60,160 nt of DNA from Candidatus Avelusimicrobium fimicolum (GCA_900541355.1 UQJU01000004.1:1-60160), one strand, 5' to 3'. Numbered from the stretch's first letter, positions 41,910 through 51,542 are shown. The notes: generated by a model from the sequence alone, not told the origin. Program-made: numbers and translations.

Positions 41910-43262
41910 TTATTTATGCCGGGCGGCAAATTCGTGAATAAGGCGCGAGGTCTTATCCAATTCTTTTTCCCCTAACCGCGGGAAAACACCCACCCAGAAG
42001 GTATTGTTCATAATAAAATCTGTATTGGGCAATTTTTGGTAATCAGCCTCGGTCAAATCGCGCGAATTTTGCACCGCACCTGCACCAATACGCAGGGTTA
42101 CGTCGTTTTCTACCATTAGCGGCTGGCGCAAAAGGTTGCCCGCAAATAATTGGCGGGTTCCCACCCCGTTTGTTTCCAAATATTCTACCAACTGCTGTTT
42201 GGTAAATTTGGCTTCTGGCTTGACGGAAATTAAAAAGCCGAACCAGGAGGGTTTTACCTTGCTGTCCACCTTGGGTAAAATAAGCACATCTGTCAGGTCC
42301 GCCAGTTTGTTTAGTAAATAAGCGGCATTTTCGGTGCGTTTTTGCAGGTAGCCCGGCAATTTTTTCAGTTGGCTTACCCCCACAGCGGCCTGCCAATCGG
42401 TAATTTTTAAGTTGAACCCGATATGGGAATAGGTGTATTTGTGGTCGTAGCCAAAAGGCAGGTGCCCCAGTTGCATATTAAAACGGTTTTTACAGGTGTT
42501 ATCCACCCCCGGCTTGCACCAGCAATCGCGGCCCCAATCGCGGAACGATAAAATAATGCGGTAGAGTTGCGGGTCGTTGGTTACCACGGCGCCGCCCTCG
42601 CCCATTGTCATATGGTGGGCCGGATAAAAACTGTATGTGCCGATATGCCCAATCGTGCCCGCCTTTTTGCCGTCCCATTCGGCCCCCAAAGCATCACAGG
42701 AGTCCTCAATCAGCCACAGATTGTGTTTTTTGCAGATGTCCATAATGGCATCCATATCAAACATATTTCCCAACGTATGTGCCAGGAAAATAGCCTTGGT
42801 TTTGGGCGAAACGGCCGCTTCAATTTGTTTGACGTCAATATTATAGGTGCCGATTTCGCAATCCACAAATACGGGAATTAAACCCTGCTGGATAATCGGG
42901 TTGACCGTGGTGGGAAAGCCGGCAGCAACGGAAATGACTTCGTCACCTTTTTTAAGCCGTCTGTCGCCCAATTTATAAGAGGTAAGGGCGGATAAGGCTA
43001 ACAAATTGGCCGAGGAACCGGAATTGGTAGATAAGGCGAATTTGACACCCAAAAAATCGGCAAAATCCTTTTCAAACTGGTCATTAAACCGTCCTGCCGT
43101 CAGCCACATATCCAAGGTGGCATCAATCATATTGGACAGGTCTGCCTTGTCTAACAGTTTGCCCGAAGCAGGAATATAAGATAACTCTTTTTTAGTGCCA
43201 CAAACTTCGTCAAAATACTTGGCCGCCGCCGCTTGGACAGCCGCTCTTAATTCTTTTTCCAT
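41910..43262 (-). CDS. rfbH: CDP-4-keto-6-deoxy-D-glucose 3-dehydrase (E1)
   Basis: A 450-residue PMP- and [2Fe-2S]-dependent dehydrase. It belongs to the DegT/aminotransferase fold, but the PLP lysine is replaced by His in SFYPAHHMTMGEGG, as in RfbH and AscC. The iron-sulfur cysteines are visible in DCWCKPGVDNTC. It removes the C3 hydroxyl of CDP-4-keto-6-deoxyglucose and needs an E3-type ferredoxin reductase, RfbI/AscD, that is not in this window. Overlap of 16 bp with rfbG. Length matches the family. Confidence 0.95.
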   Translation of the reverse strand: MEKELRAAVQAAAAKYFDEVCGTKKELSYIPASGKLLDKADLSNMIDATLDMWLTAGRFNDQFEKDFADFLGVKFALSTNSGSSANLLALSALTSYKLGDRRLKKGDEVISVAAGFPTTVNPIIQQGLIPVFVDCEIGTYNIDVKQIEAAVSPKTKAIFLAHTLGNMFDMDAIMDICKKHNLWLIEDSCDALGAEWDGKKAGTIGHIGTYSFYPAHHMTMGEGGAVVTNDPQLYRIILSFRDWGRDCWCKPGVDNTCKNRFNMQLGHLPFGYDHKYTYSHIGFNLKITDWQAAVGVSQLKKLPGYLQKRTENAAYLLNKLADLTDVLILPKVDSKVKPSWFGFLISVKPEAKFTKQQLVEYLETNGVGTRQLFAGNLLRQPLMVENDVTLRIGAGAVQNSRDLTEADYQKLPNTDFIMNNTFWVGVFPRLGEKELDKTSRLIHEFAARHK

Positions 43263-44314
43263 TGCATCTTCTCCATATATTCACTAATCTGTTGTAAGGT
43301 AAAATCGTACATTGGTTTTCCTTCGTAAAATTGTTTATACCAACTAATGCTTTTTTCCACAGCCTGCTCGGCCGTATAGGTTGGCGTCCAGCCCAAGCGT
43401 TCCTTGGCTTTGGTAATATCCAGCATTAGCAGGTTGGCTTCGTGCAAGTTATCTTTTTTATGCACCACCACTTCCCCTTTCCCGTAATACTTTACCGCTA
43501 GTTTGGCTACTTCGGCCACGGTTAAAACACTGTCCGCCTTTGGCCCAAAGTTGAATCCTTCGGCGTATTTGTGCCCTTGGGTATAGAGCAAATGCCCCAA
43601 AAGTAAATAGCCGGAAAGCGGCTCCAAAACGTGTTGCCAGGGGCGCGTAGCGTGCGGGTTGCGGATTTCTATGGTTTTGCCTTCTTCTATGGAGCGTACG
43701 CAATCGGGCAATAAACGGTCTGCCGCCCAGTCGCCCCCGCCGATCACGTTCCCGGCGCGGGCCGTAGCCAACGCATAGCCGTCCTGCAAGAAACTGCGGC
43801 GGTAAGATGAGGATAAAATTTCCACACAGCCCTTAGAGGAAGAATACATATCATACCCCCCCATCGGCTCGTCTTCTGTGTATCCGCGGGAGACTTCTTT
43901 ATTTTCATAGCACTTATCAGTGGTAATATTTACAAAAGCCTTTACAGAGGCGGTTTTGCGGGCGGCTTCCAATACATTTAAGGACCCCATTACATTGGTT
44001 TCATAAGTCAGCACCGGCTCCGCATAGGATAAACGGACTAACGGCTGGGCCGCCAAGTGAAATACAATTTCCGGCTGAAATTCGGAAAAGGTTTTATTTA
44101 AAAGGTTTTTATCCAAAATATCGCCAAAGACATTTTTGGCAATTTTATGTTCAATATCCAGCGCCGTAAACATAGAAGGCACCGTATTGGGTTTTAAGGA
44201 GTACCCGCAAACTTCGGCCCCTAATTGGGTAAGCCATAACGCAAGCCACGACCCTTTAAATCCCGTATGCCCGGTAAGTAAAACGCGCTTGCCTTTATAA
44301 GTATCGCTCCACAT
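43247..44314 (-). CDS. rfbG: CDP-glucose 4,6-dehydratase
   Basis: A 355-residue extended SDR that converts CDP-D-glucose to CDP-4-keto-6-deoxy-D-glucose with bound NAD. TGHTGFKGSWLALWL is the RfbG-specific cofactor loop, TTDKCYEN and YSSSKGCVE hold catalytic residues. The start at 44314 is chosen because GGGAGG precedes it and the usual N-terminus MWSDTYKGKRV follows; the longer frame would overlap rfbF without need. The second step of the pathway begun by rfbF. Confidence 0.96.
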   Translation of the reverse strand: MWSDTYKGKRVLLTGHTGFKGSWLALWLTQLGAEVCGYSLKPNTVPSMFTALDIEHKIAKNVFGDILDKNLLNKTFSEFQPEIVFHLAAQPLVRLSYAEPVLTYETNVMGSLNVLEAARKTASVKAFVNITTDKCYENKEVSRGYTEDEPMGGYDMYSSSKGCVEILSSSYRRSFLQDGYALATARAGNVIGGGDWAADRLLPDCVRSIEEGKTIEIRNPHATRPWQHVLEPLSGYLLLGHLLYTQGHKYAEGFNFGPKADSVLTVAEVAKLAVKYYGKGEVVVHKKDNLHEANLLMLDITKAKERLGWTPTYTAEQAVEKSISWYKQFYEGKPMYDFTLQQISEYMEKMQWKKN

Positions 44315-44316
44315 AT

Positions 44317-45096
44317 TTATTCCTCCCACACTTTCCACGGGGCTTTTCCGGCGCTCCATTGTTCGTTGAGTTCAATTTTGTCGCGCAACGTGTCCATCGG
44401 GTGCCAAAAACCATAGTGCTTATAAGCGTTTAATTGGCCTTCCTTGGCCAGTTGGGTAAGCGGTTCGCGTTCCCACATAATATTATCCCCATCCGGAATA
44501 TAGTCAAAGGCCTTGGGTTCGCAAACGAAAAAGCCGCCATTTACCCACGCGCCGTCCCCTACCGGCTTTTCCTGGAAGCGTGAAATGGTGCCGCTTGGCT
44601 CAATATTAAGCGCGCCGAAACGGCCTGTGGGCTGGACCGCTGTTAAAGTTACCAGTTTGCCCGATTTTTTGTGGCAGTCTAACAATTTATTAATATCCAC
44701 GTCGGAAACCCCGTCTCCGTACGTCAGCATAAAAGGCTCGTTTCCTACAAACTTGCAAGCCTGCTTAATGCGCGAGCCGGTCATTGCGTTACGCCCTGTA
44801 TATAAAAGGGTAACTTTCCACGGTTCGCAGCGGTTCATATGGACATCAATTTGATTGGTTTGGAAATCTATCGTAACATCAGAGTTGTTGGTGTAGTAAT
44901 TGACAAAGTATTCTTTGATTACTTCGCTCTTGTACCCGCACAGAATAACAAAGTCCGTCAGTCCGTAGTGGGTGTAAAGTTTCATAATGTGCCAAATAAT
45001 CGGGTAGCCGCCGATTTCCACCATCGGTTTGGGGCGGATAGAGGTTTCTTCCCCTAATCTGGTACCAAGTCCACCTGCCAGCAAAAGTACTTTCAT
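44317..45096 (-). CDS. rfbF: Glucose-1-phosphate cytidylyltransferase
   Basis: A 259-residue nucleotidyltransferase that makes CDP-D-glucose from CTP and glucose 1-phosphate. The N-terminal LAGGLGTRLGEETSIRPKP is the nucleotide-binding loop, and TYGDGVSDVD and VNGGFFVCEP are family motifs. It is the first gene of the 18-gene glycan operon, with RBS CAGGAG and a promoter 40-75 bp upstream. Two perfect palindromes bracket that promoter. Confidence 0.96.
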   Translation of the reverse strand: MKVLLLAGGLGTRLGEETSIRPKPMVEIGGYPIIWHIMKLYTHYGLTDFVILCGYKSEVIKEYFVNYYTNNSDVTIDFQTNQIDVHMNRCEPWKVTLLYTGRNAMTGSRIKQACKFVGNEPFMLTYGDGVSDVDINKLLDCHKKSGKLVTLTAVQPTGRFGALNIEPSGTISRFQEKPVGDGAWVNGGFFVCEPKAFDYIPDGDNIMWEREPLTQLAKEGQLNAYKHYGFWHPMDTLRDKIELNEQWSAGKAPWKVWEE

Positions 45097-45121
45097 AACA
45101 AACTCCTGTTGTAAAATGTAA

Positions 45122-45135
45122 ACGGGTGCACCCGT
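45122..45135. promoter_or_regulatory. Palindrome at the start of the glycan operon transcript
   Basis: ACGGGTGCACCCGT, a perfect 14-bp palindrome covering the first nucleotides after the predicted start point; operator or 5'-end hairpin. Confidence 0.5.
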
Positions 45136-45142
45136 AACTTTT

Positions 45143-45170
45143 ATTGTACGAAATTAACACTTTATAGCAA
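45143..45170 (-). promoter_or_regulatory. Promoter of the glycan operon
   Basis: Minus strand: TTGCTA (45170-45165), 16 bp, TACAAT (45148-45143). Confidence 0.65.
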
Positions 45171-45171
45171 T

Positions 45172-45183
45172 CCTGATATCAGG
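45172..45183. promoter_or_regulatory. Palindrome touching the -35 of the glycan operon
   Basis: CCTGATATCAGG, a perfect 12-bp palindrome next to the -35 box. A third dyad, GCGGGA-TT-TCCCGC, lies at 45229-45242. The rest of 45184-45410 is AT-rich non-coding sequence. Confidence 0.45.
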
Positions 45184-45414
45184 CTTGCCCAGTAAACAGT
45201 TGGAAGAGAATTTTTGTAAGCAGCAAGGGCGGGATTTCCCGCTGTAAGACTATTCTCCGCCAAGAGTTTATAGTTCCTTTCTATTATAACACATAAAAGA
45301 CTTCTTTTGCATTGCTTAAAAAAAGCAACAAAAACATATAATTGTAATATAATATAAAAGATAAAAAAGACGGGGCCTATAAATGATATAGGACTTTTGG
45401 TCCCGTGTGAAATA

Positions 45415-45456
45415 GGTCTTTTGCCCCCTGGAAAAAATGTATAAAAGCGGTACAAT
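45415..45456 (+). promoter_or_regulatory. Promoter of the 1343-residue exported protein, shared GGTC-type architecture
   Basis: GGTCTTTTGCCCC (45415-45427), -35 CTGGAA (45428-45433), 17 bp, -10 TACAAT (45451-45456). Just upstream lie GGACTTTTGGTCC and the hairpin CCTATA...TATAGG. Confidence 0.7.
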
Positions 45457-45487
45457 ATAACTAGGCCTATTATACAAGGAGCGTTCT

Positions 45488-48400
45488 ATGCAATCTTTTT
45501 TCTGCCGTGTACTTGCCGTTATATTTGCTTTAAATTGTGTTCTCCCCACCCCCTCGGCGTGGGCACAGGCGCGCCGTCCGTCAGGACAAAAAAACACTAC
45601 GGGTACGACTGCCAAACCTAATGTAGGTGCGGCTGTTTCCCAGGCGGCTAATAAACAACTGCCTACGCAAATTAATCAGACAAGGAAACATTTTGAAGAT
45701 AGAAGCCGTACGTATTACCAACGTTTCCAAGATTTGGATAAATTACACCAATTAAAGAAAAAAGAGGCAGACAACCAAGCCGCTGAGGAAAAACGCGCCC
45801 AAGAACAGGCTTTTGCAGATTATCAACGGGATGTCCGCTCTGGGGCAGTTATGGAGCGGGACGCTACTTATGTGGCCCCGCGGGTACAGGCGCTCCCCCT
45901 CAAACGCCCGCAAAATGACGTCCTTGAACTGTTAGCCAAGGACGAACTGACTCTCCAAAACATGGGTGACTTTATTGACCCGATGGGCAATACCAACGAC
46001 TCCTTTTTAATGAACACCGTCTATGCGTCCGAAGCCTTGGGCAACACGGTGGATTATATGTTGCAGATGATACAAAGTGGCAACGCGGATAAAGCCGCAT
46101 TAGAAGAGTTTAATAATGATTTGGAAAGTGTTTATCTGCGTATGGCATATCGGGAAGGGATGCTTTCCTCTCTGCCGCACGAATCTATGATTCGCACGAT
46201 GGCGGTGGGGTCTTTGCGTATTGCTATGCTCAAAACGCATAATTACTTGGTCGCCGTAAAAAAACAGGATCCTCTTTTAACCCAACAACAACTCCCCGGT
46301 CCTGGTAAAAAAACGAATGTTATCACTTATGATACGGTTATGGTCAGAAAACAGGGTACCGACGGTCATGTTTCCTTTCAAACTAAAAGAGTCCCCAAAA
46401 AGGTTAGCCAATATGTAAAACAATCAGGTTCTGTTCTCCCGGCAGACCATTTCCAGTCGGTACAAAATAAATACTTTTCCGAAATGGCGGCTGCTGCCAA
46501 AAAAGGGCTTAAATCTAATGATGAACAATTCCAAGATGTTATAGCCTTGGCGGACTATGCCACTAAATATACCTTGCTCAGTGATCCTGCCTCGGTGGGC
46601 ATATTAGTCAAAAAATTTGATAGTGGCGTCAAGAATACCGATTTTAAAGCGGATAATGCACCGGTAGTAAACCAAATTATTGCGGGCGTAGTAGATGATG
46701 CCCGCCAAGAAGCCCGCGGGTCGCAAAAGTGGAATAATGCTATGCAATTCTTCAAAAACTTCTCCGACCCCAAGGTTTATTCCCTTTCCACGCGCGTAAT
46801 TGCGTTGGAAGCGGCATCCGTATTAATGGGTAACCAGGCCGGCAAAGAAATGAGCAAGGGCGAATTTGCTTTCCGCAAGACCTTTGCCCGCCGCGCGGCT
46901 GATTTGTATGAACCTTTGCAAGGTTCTTATTATAAGGACTATGGTTTGGATTCCAAACAAATGCAGGCCTTATCGGATAAGTTGGCGGATATCTATAACC
47001 AATTTGCTACGGAACCTTTAAAATTGGAGGAATATACCAATAATGGTTCCAAGCCCGTCGCCGGAATTAAAGGGCTTATTTCCCCCGGCGAAAAAGGCTT
47101 AATTATTGCCAACGACCCCAACACCTCTATCCCGGCTATTGCGCCTTCTAACCAAGGCAATATGGTGCAAAACCCGGACGGCTCCATCCGTATGATTTAC
47201 GGGTATATATATACCTCTAAGGGCCGCTGGGTGGAAATTGCCCAACATAACGGCTTAAATAAAGCCAAAGTGGATAAAGAAAACGCAGTGGCGTTCTTCT
47301 GGTTTGTCGGGGAAGCGGCTTTGTGGGTATATGGCGGCACTCTGATTGAGGCGGCCAGCCAAGCGTTCCGCTTTGCGCGCGGGGCTATGCTTGCTTTGCC
47401 GAAAGCCGTTAACGCAGCGGCCAAATCTAATAAAGGACGTGCGCTTTTGACCTTCCGCGTGGAATTGACCAAGGCTGGCAGGTTGGCTTCTTATACGTCC
47501 AAGGCTGTTAATAACAATGTAACAATGGCGGTTCGTTATATTGAAACCGGCAAGGCACCGGCTACAACGCTTCCGTCCAAGGTGGGCGAAGGGTTGGCAC
47601 CCGTTGTCAAAACAAAGATAATTGCCCAGCCTGGTAAATCTTCTATGCGTTTTTTGCAGAATGAATATTCCCGCTGGAACCCGAAACGCAGGGTAGGGAT
47701 GAACCCTAACCGCCAAATTGTGGGTGTGGATTTCTACCAAATATTACCGGGTGGAGCACAAAATGTTGGCTCGGTTAATTTTACAGGCCGATTAGCCACC
47801 TTGCAAAACGGTGTGAAAGATTATGATATGCTGCGCTTAATGAACCACGGCGTGCAAGGAATGCAAAAAGCCGAAGGAATGATGTATCCTTGGCTGAAAT
47901 TATCAGTGCCGGAACTGCGTTCGGCACAGGCATATTCCCGTATGATGGGTATGAGCCAAGATGCGGCCAAATCTGGCGGGCTTGACGGCTGGGTAAATAT
48001 CAGAATACCGGTTTATGGTTCGGATAAAATGCCGGTACTGGCTAGCCAACCGGGTGCTACGGGGGTTGGTATGGAGTCCTCTTGGTGGAACATAACCAAG
48101 TTGGGTAAACCGGGCAACGAACTGTTTAGCACTGATGTGGTAGTGGCCCCGGCTATGAGCCGCACGGCGGCCCGGACGGCGTTTGACCCGCTTTCTATCC
48201 CCGGGGCAGTTAAATTCCCGGCGCAGATGTTGGCAAACGGTCAGTGGGCGGAACAGGTAGGCAGTCAGTATTTTAGAATTGCCAACTATAACAATAAGTT
48301 CTTGGATTCGTTTATGCCGCGCCTGGTGCCGACAAAAGCCTTTACTAAGGAATTTTTGACCAACCCGCGCTTTGCGTGGAGTATGGGCAAGGCTTGGCTG

Positions 48401-49519
48401 AAAACCAGTTACTTTACGCAAAGTTTAACCGGAAACTTAGTATTCTTCGGCGGATTAGCAGGAGCGGACTATGCTGTCTATCCGTTTGTGATGGGACATA
48501 TTACAAATAACGGAGAAAAGGAAGTCCAGGACGAAATGGCTAGCCCCAAATATGGAGGAGCCTATGACCCGGACAAACTCAAACAGGACGAAAAGAACCA
48601 AGAAGCCGTTTTAGCCCAACTTAAAGCCGAAGGCCAGGATTATAACACGAAGCAAATGGATGCCTATGAAACGGTAAGCGGAGCGGAAAAGGAATCGTCA
48701 GAAGGTATGTTTATGGGCTCTCCGATTATCTTTGGGCGCGAAGCCTTGGGCAAATTGGGCGTAATGGACAATATGTATGTTACCACGCCCTTAGTAAAAC
48801 GCTTGCAATATCAGGCGTCTAGCGTGAACTTTAACCGTGCTTCCGGAGAGGGCAACAAGATAAAGAACCAAAAGGCTATTGATAACATTATTAAGGCTCA
48901 AACCAAAGCAATTGCCGTACAAAAACGCGTTACTTTGGATAGTTATAAACCATATGTTTCCGCAGACGAACTGAAACAAATGGGGGCTTGGTATGATGAA
49001 TATTTAGCCTCGGTTGTTGCTGCCTTGCGTAGCAATGAGTCGTCTGACAACAAACAGAAACAGCAGGAAAAGGCTATTGAGTTGCTCAATTCCCGCTTGT
49101 TGAACAGGAAGGAAAAAGTGGAGCGCCGACTGGAACTTTTGGGCCAAGCAATCGCCGATCAAGAAAAAGTCCGCAAATCTCAAGATGAAATGATCTTGGC
49201 AGATAAACAACTGACTTGGATTAGTATATTTGAACAGTATGGTTTGGAGGGCAAATCAGCCGAAGTAACAGCGTTCTTTGACTCCTTTACCCCGCGCTTT
49301 TTGAACGCGTATGATATTAAGGATGCCACCGCCAGAAATGCGACTTTTGCGAAACTGGCTAGCGAGTTGACGAATAAGGAAGAAGTGTGGAAGGCGTCGG
49401 TTGAAGCAAAAATCTTCAAACACAACGAGAAAGTAAGCACCGAGGAGGCGAATCCATTTGCCGAGGATGATGACCAACTCCAAAACTTTCAAATAGAGGA
49501 ACCTGAACCGGTGCAATAA
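45488..49519 (+). CDS. Giant exported protein of unknown function
   Basis: A 1343-residue protein with a signal peptide (cleavage near AWAQ at 28), RBS AAGGAG. After a basic linker (30-60) comes a coiled-coil-like segment rich in Lys/Gln/Glu (65-115). Long soluble stretches follow, with hydrophobic helices around 605-640 (FFWFVGEAALWVYGG) and 980-1000 (LTGNLVFFGGLAGADYAVYPF). The last 250 residues are charged and helical and end in an acidic tail. I find no known domain. It has the same promoter layout as two other exported genes in the window, so it is likely coregulated with them. A terminator follows. Confidence 0.85.
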   Translation: MQSFFCRVLAVIFALNCVLPTPSAWAQARRPSGQKNTTGTTAKPNVGAAVSQAANKQLPTQINQTRKHFEDRSRTYYQRFQDLDKLHQLKKKEADNQAAEEKRAQEQAFADYQRDVRSGAVMERDATYVAPRVQALPLKRPQNDVLELLAKDELTLQNMGDFIDPMGNTNDSFLMNTVYASEALGNTVDYMLQMIQSGNADKAALEEFNNDLESVYLRMAYREGMLSSLPHESMIRTMAVGSLRIAMLKTHNYLVAVKKQDPLLTQQQLPGPGKKTNVITYDTVMVRKQGTDGHVSFQTKRVPKKVSQYVKQSGSVLPADHFQSVQNKYFSEMAAAAKKGLKSNDEQFQDVIALADYATKYTLLSDPASVGILVKKFDSGVKNTDFKADNAPVVNQIIAGVVDDARQEARGSQKWNNAMQFFKNFSDPKVYSLSTRVIALEAASVLMGNQAGKEMSKGEFAFRKTFARRAADLYEPLQGSYYKDYGLDSKQMQALSDKLADIYNQFATEPLKLEEYTNNGSKPVAGIKGLISPGEKGLIIANDPNTSIPAIAPSNQGNMVQNPDGSIRMIYGYIYTSKGRWVEIAQHNGLNKAKVDKENAVAFFWFVGEAALWVYGGTLIEAASQAFRFARGAMLALPKAVNAAAKSNKGRALLTFRVELTKAGRLASYTSKAVNNNVTMAVRYIETGKAPATTLPSKVGEGLAPVVKTKIIAQPGKSSMRFLQNEYSRWNPKRRVGMNPNRQIVGVDFYQILPGGAQNVGSVNFTGRLATLQNGVKDYDMLRLMNHGVQGMQKAEGMMYPWLKLSVPELRSAQAYSRMMGMSQDAAKSGGLDGWVNIRIPVYGSDKMPVLASQPGATGVGMESSWWNITKLGKPGNELFSTDVVVAPAMSRTAARTAFDPLSIPGAVKFPAQMLANGQWAEQVGSQYFRIANYNNKFLDSFMPRLVPTKAFTKEFLTNPRFAWSMGKAWLKTSYFTQSLTGNLVFFGGLAGADYAVYPFVMGHITNNGEKEVQDEMASPKYGGAYDPDKLKQDEKNQEAVLAQLKAEGQDYNTKQMDAYETVSGAEKESSEGMFMGSPIIFGREALGKLGVMDNMYVTTPLVKRLQYQASSVNFNRASGEGNKIKNQKAIDNIIKAQTKAIAVQKRVTLDSYKPYVSADELKQMGAWYDEYLASVVAALRSNESSDNKQKQQEKAIELLNSRLLNRKEKVERRLELLGQAIADQEKVRKSQDEMILADKQLTWISIFEQYGLEGKSAEVTAFFDSFTPRFLNAYDIKDATARNATFAKLASELTNKEEVWKASVEAKIFKHNEKVSTEEANPFAEDDDQLQNFQIEEPEPVQ

Positions 49520-49538
49520 AAAGTCTGCAAAATGTACA

Positions 49539-49575
49539 ACACCCCGGGATATTGATTTACCCCGGGGTGTTTTTT
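49539..49575 (+). terminator. Rho-independent terminator
   Basis: ACACCCCGGG...CCCGGGGTGT followed by TTTTT after the 1343-residue protein gene. Confidence 0.9.
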
Positions 49576-49603
49576 ATGATAGTGTAAGATATATTTTTAG
49601 GCT

Positions 49604-50548
49604 TTACTTAAAATTAATACGCTCCTTTTCTATTACCAGCGGGCGCTTTAACACTTGGGTTAAAATAGCCCCGATGTACTCGCCAATGATTCCAATAAAA
49701 AACAGTTGCACTGACGAAAAGAACAGCACACCTAGTAAAATTGGCGCGGTGCCCATCGGAAATTTATTCCAAAACAATAATTTTAAAATCAAATAAACAA
49801 AGGCCAGGGCTAAACTTATCCCCCCTAGTACAAAGCCGCCAATGGCCGCCAACCGCAAAGGCACCTTGGAGTGATTGGTAAATCCAATCATTGCGTTATC
49901 ATACAGCGTGTAAAAGTTATTTTTGGTAAATCCGCGTTTACGGGTAGGCTGAACAAACGGCACGAGAGCGCGCTTGTAGCCCAGTTCGCATACCAGCCCG
50001 CGTAAATATGGATAAGGGTCATTTAAGCGGCGCAGTTCCTCCACCACGCCTTTGTCGTACAGGCCAAAACCGGTGCAGTTGGCCGGCAGTTGCGCGCCGG
50101 AATCATTAAGCAGGTTAAGCAAACAATAATAAAAGCGCCGTACGGCAAAGAACAAAACAGATTCCTTGCTTTGCGTTTTCTGCGCAAGCACTACCTTGAA
50201 GCCTTCTTCCCACTTGGCTAAAAACTGTCCAATAAGTGCGGGCGGGTCCTGCAAGTCAGAGGCCATATAAATAACGGCATCCCCGCTGCACTGTAAAATG
50301 CCATAATAAGGCGAGCGGATATGCCCAAAGTTTCGGGCATTGGCAATTACTTTAAAATGCGTATCCTGCGCAGCAATTTTGCGCAGTTCTTCAAGTGTTC
50401 CATCGGTGGAAGCGTTATCTAAAACCAACTGTTCGTAATCGTATTTATCCGCATATTTAGCCATTTCGGCCTTGACCTGCGTGTAGAGTTCCCACACATT
50501 TTCCTGTTCGTTAAACGCACTGGAAATAATTGAAATTTTCTTTTTCAT
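49604..50548 (-). CDS. GtrB-like polyprenyl-phosphate glycosyltransferase (GT2)
   Basis: A 314-residue GT2 enzyme with two C-terminal transmembrane helices (about 230-260 and 270-295), the plan of GtrB, DPM1 and ArnC. The N-terminal SSAFNEQENV, LDNASTDGTLEEL, and ASDLQDPP hold the donor and metal sites. Such enzymes charge undecaprenyl phosphate with a sugar on the cytoplasmic face; the GtrA-like protein encoded just upstream, with an ATGA overlap, would flip the product. The pair probably feeds the glycan made by the main operon. Confidence 0.9.
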   Translation of the reverse strand: MKKKISIISSAFNEQENVWELYTQVKAEMAKYADKYDYEQLVLDNASTDGTLEELRKIAAQDTHFKVIANARNFGHIRSPYYGILQCSGDAVIYMASDLQDPPALIGQFLAKWEEGFKVVLAQKTQSKESVLFFAVRRFYYCLLNLLNDSGAQLPANCTGFGLYDKGVVEELRRLNDPYPYLRGLVCELGYKRALVPFVQPTRKRGFTKNNFYTLYDNAMIGFTNHSKVPLRLAAIGGFVLGGISLALAFVYLILKLLFWNKFPMGTAPILLGVLFFSSVQLFFIGIIGEYIGAILTQVLKRPLVIEKERINFK

Positions 50549-50976
50549 TTGTGAAATACCAACTTTTTATTAAGTATAAAACCGAGCATTGCAAGAGGTA
50601 AAACTAAAATTGCCCCCGCTATGTATAAGTTAAACCCGACGGAAGATAATATTTTCAACCCTGCCACGTTACACAGGTAAACCACACCATATACCCCGAA
50701 GAACTTTCCTAAAAGTGCGTTGTTATGGCTCTGGAACACAATTCCGCCAATGGTCTTAAAATTGAACAGAACCCCCAAAACCGTGGAGCAAAGCGGTGCG
50801 AAAATATAATTAAATCCTATCCATACAAAGAACACATACAGACAGTATGCAAAGGCGGTATTCAAAGTGCCTATATATAAAAAGCAGACAAATTGCTCCG
50901 GCAAATGTAAAATGCGTGCCGTAATTTGCACCACTTTTTTAAAAAGAGCCGCTATCAATAGGCGAAAATTCATCAT
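50545..50976 (-). CDS. GtrA-family membrane protein (putative polyprenyl-phosphosugar flippase)
   Basis: A 143-residue inner-membrane protein with four hydrophobic helices, matching the GtrA family in size and in the features FLYIGTLNTAFAYCLY and NFKTIGGIVFQ. GtrA is thought to flip the lipid-linked sugar made by GtrB. It has ATGA overlaps with both the VanZ-like gene upstream and the GtrB-like gene downstream, so the three are one operon. Confidence 0.85.
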   Translation of the reverse strand: MMNFRLLIAALFKKVVQITARILHLPEQFVCFLYIGTLNTAFAYCLYVFFVWIGFNYIFAPLCSTVLGVLFNFKTIGGIVFQSHNNALLGKFFGVYGVVYLCNVAGLKILSSVGFNLYIAGAILVLPLAMLGFILNKKLVFHK

Positions 50977-51542
50977 TTCATCTCCTGCGGGTTGAGCCGT
51001 ACGGCTAACTTAGCCAAAAAGTACCCCAAAACAGCCCCCAGCACGTTATTTAGCACATCATCTATATCGCATACCCCCAAATGGGTATAAGCCTGCAAAC
51101 CCTCAATTATGCAGGAAATAACCGCGCCGACAAAAAGCGTTTTCCACCAAGTGCATTTTTTCCACAAAAAAGGCAGTAAAAAACCCAGCGGCAGGAAAAA
51201 TACGATATTTAAAACCATATCTTGCAGCGGTGCATTTTGGGATATTTTAAATACATTGTTTCTTGTTTGCAAAATATTGTTGCAGACATAGGCAGAAACG
51301 GTGCCGTCTTTTAACAGACAATGAGCCGCCAAACGGTAAATTTTCAGCACTTCCATACGCAATACAAGCCCCGGCTTGGGGGTGCGGCACAAAAAGGCCA
51401 AATATATAACACTCCCCGCATATAAAAATGCCCAAACCGGATAGTAATATTTCCGGCAGGTTTCCCCAAAAAATTTCCGTCCCCAAGGCAGGAGCAGGAG
51501 AGAAAAAACAATAAATAAAATAAAAATAATGGTGGCTGTCAT
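50973..51542 (-). CDS. VanZ-like membrane protein
   Basis: A 189-residue protein of the VanZ family: DMVLNIVFFLPLGFLLPFL and GVCDIDDVLNNVLGAVLGY are the conserved helices with the family's Asp residues. Five hydrophobic segments are expected. The start at 51542 is chosen because the promoter -10 lies at 51591-51586; start codons farther upstream would sit in or before the promoter. VanZ proteins are linked to teicoplanin resistance, but most have unknown function. First gene of the GtrA/GtrB operon. Confidence 0.75.
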   Translation of the reverse strand: MTATIIFILFIVFSLLLLPWGRKFFGETCRKYYYPVWAFLYAGSVIYLAFLCRTPKPGLVLRMEVLKIYRLAAHCLLKDGTVSAYVCNNILQTRNNVFKISQNAPLQDMVLNIVFFLPLGFLLPFLWKKCTWWKTLFVGAVISCIIEGLQAYTHLGVCDIDDVLNNVLGAVLGYFLAKLAVRLNPQEMK

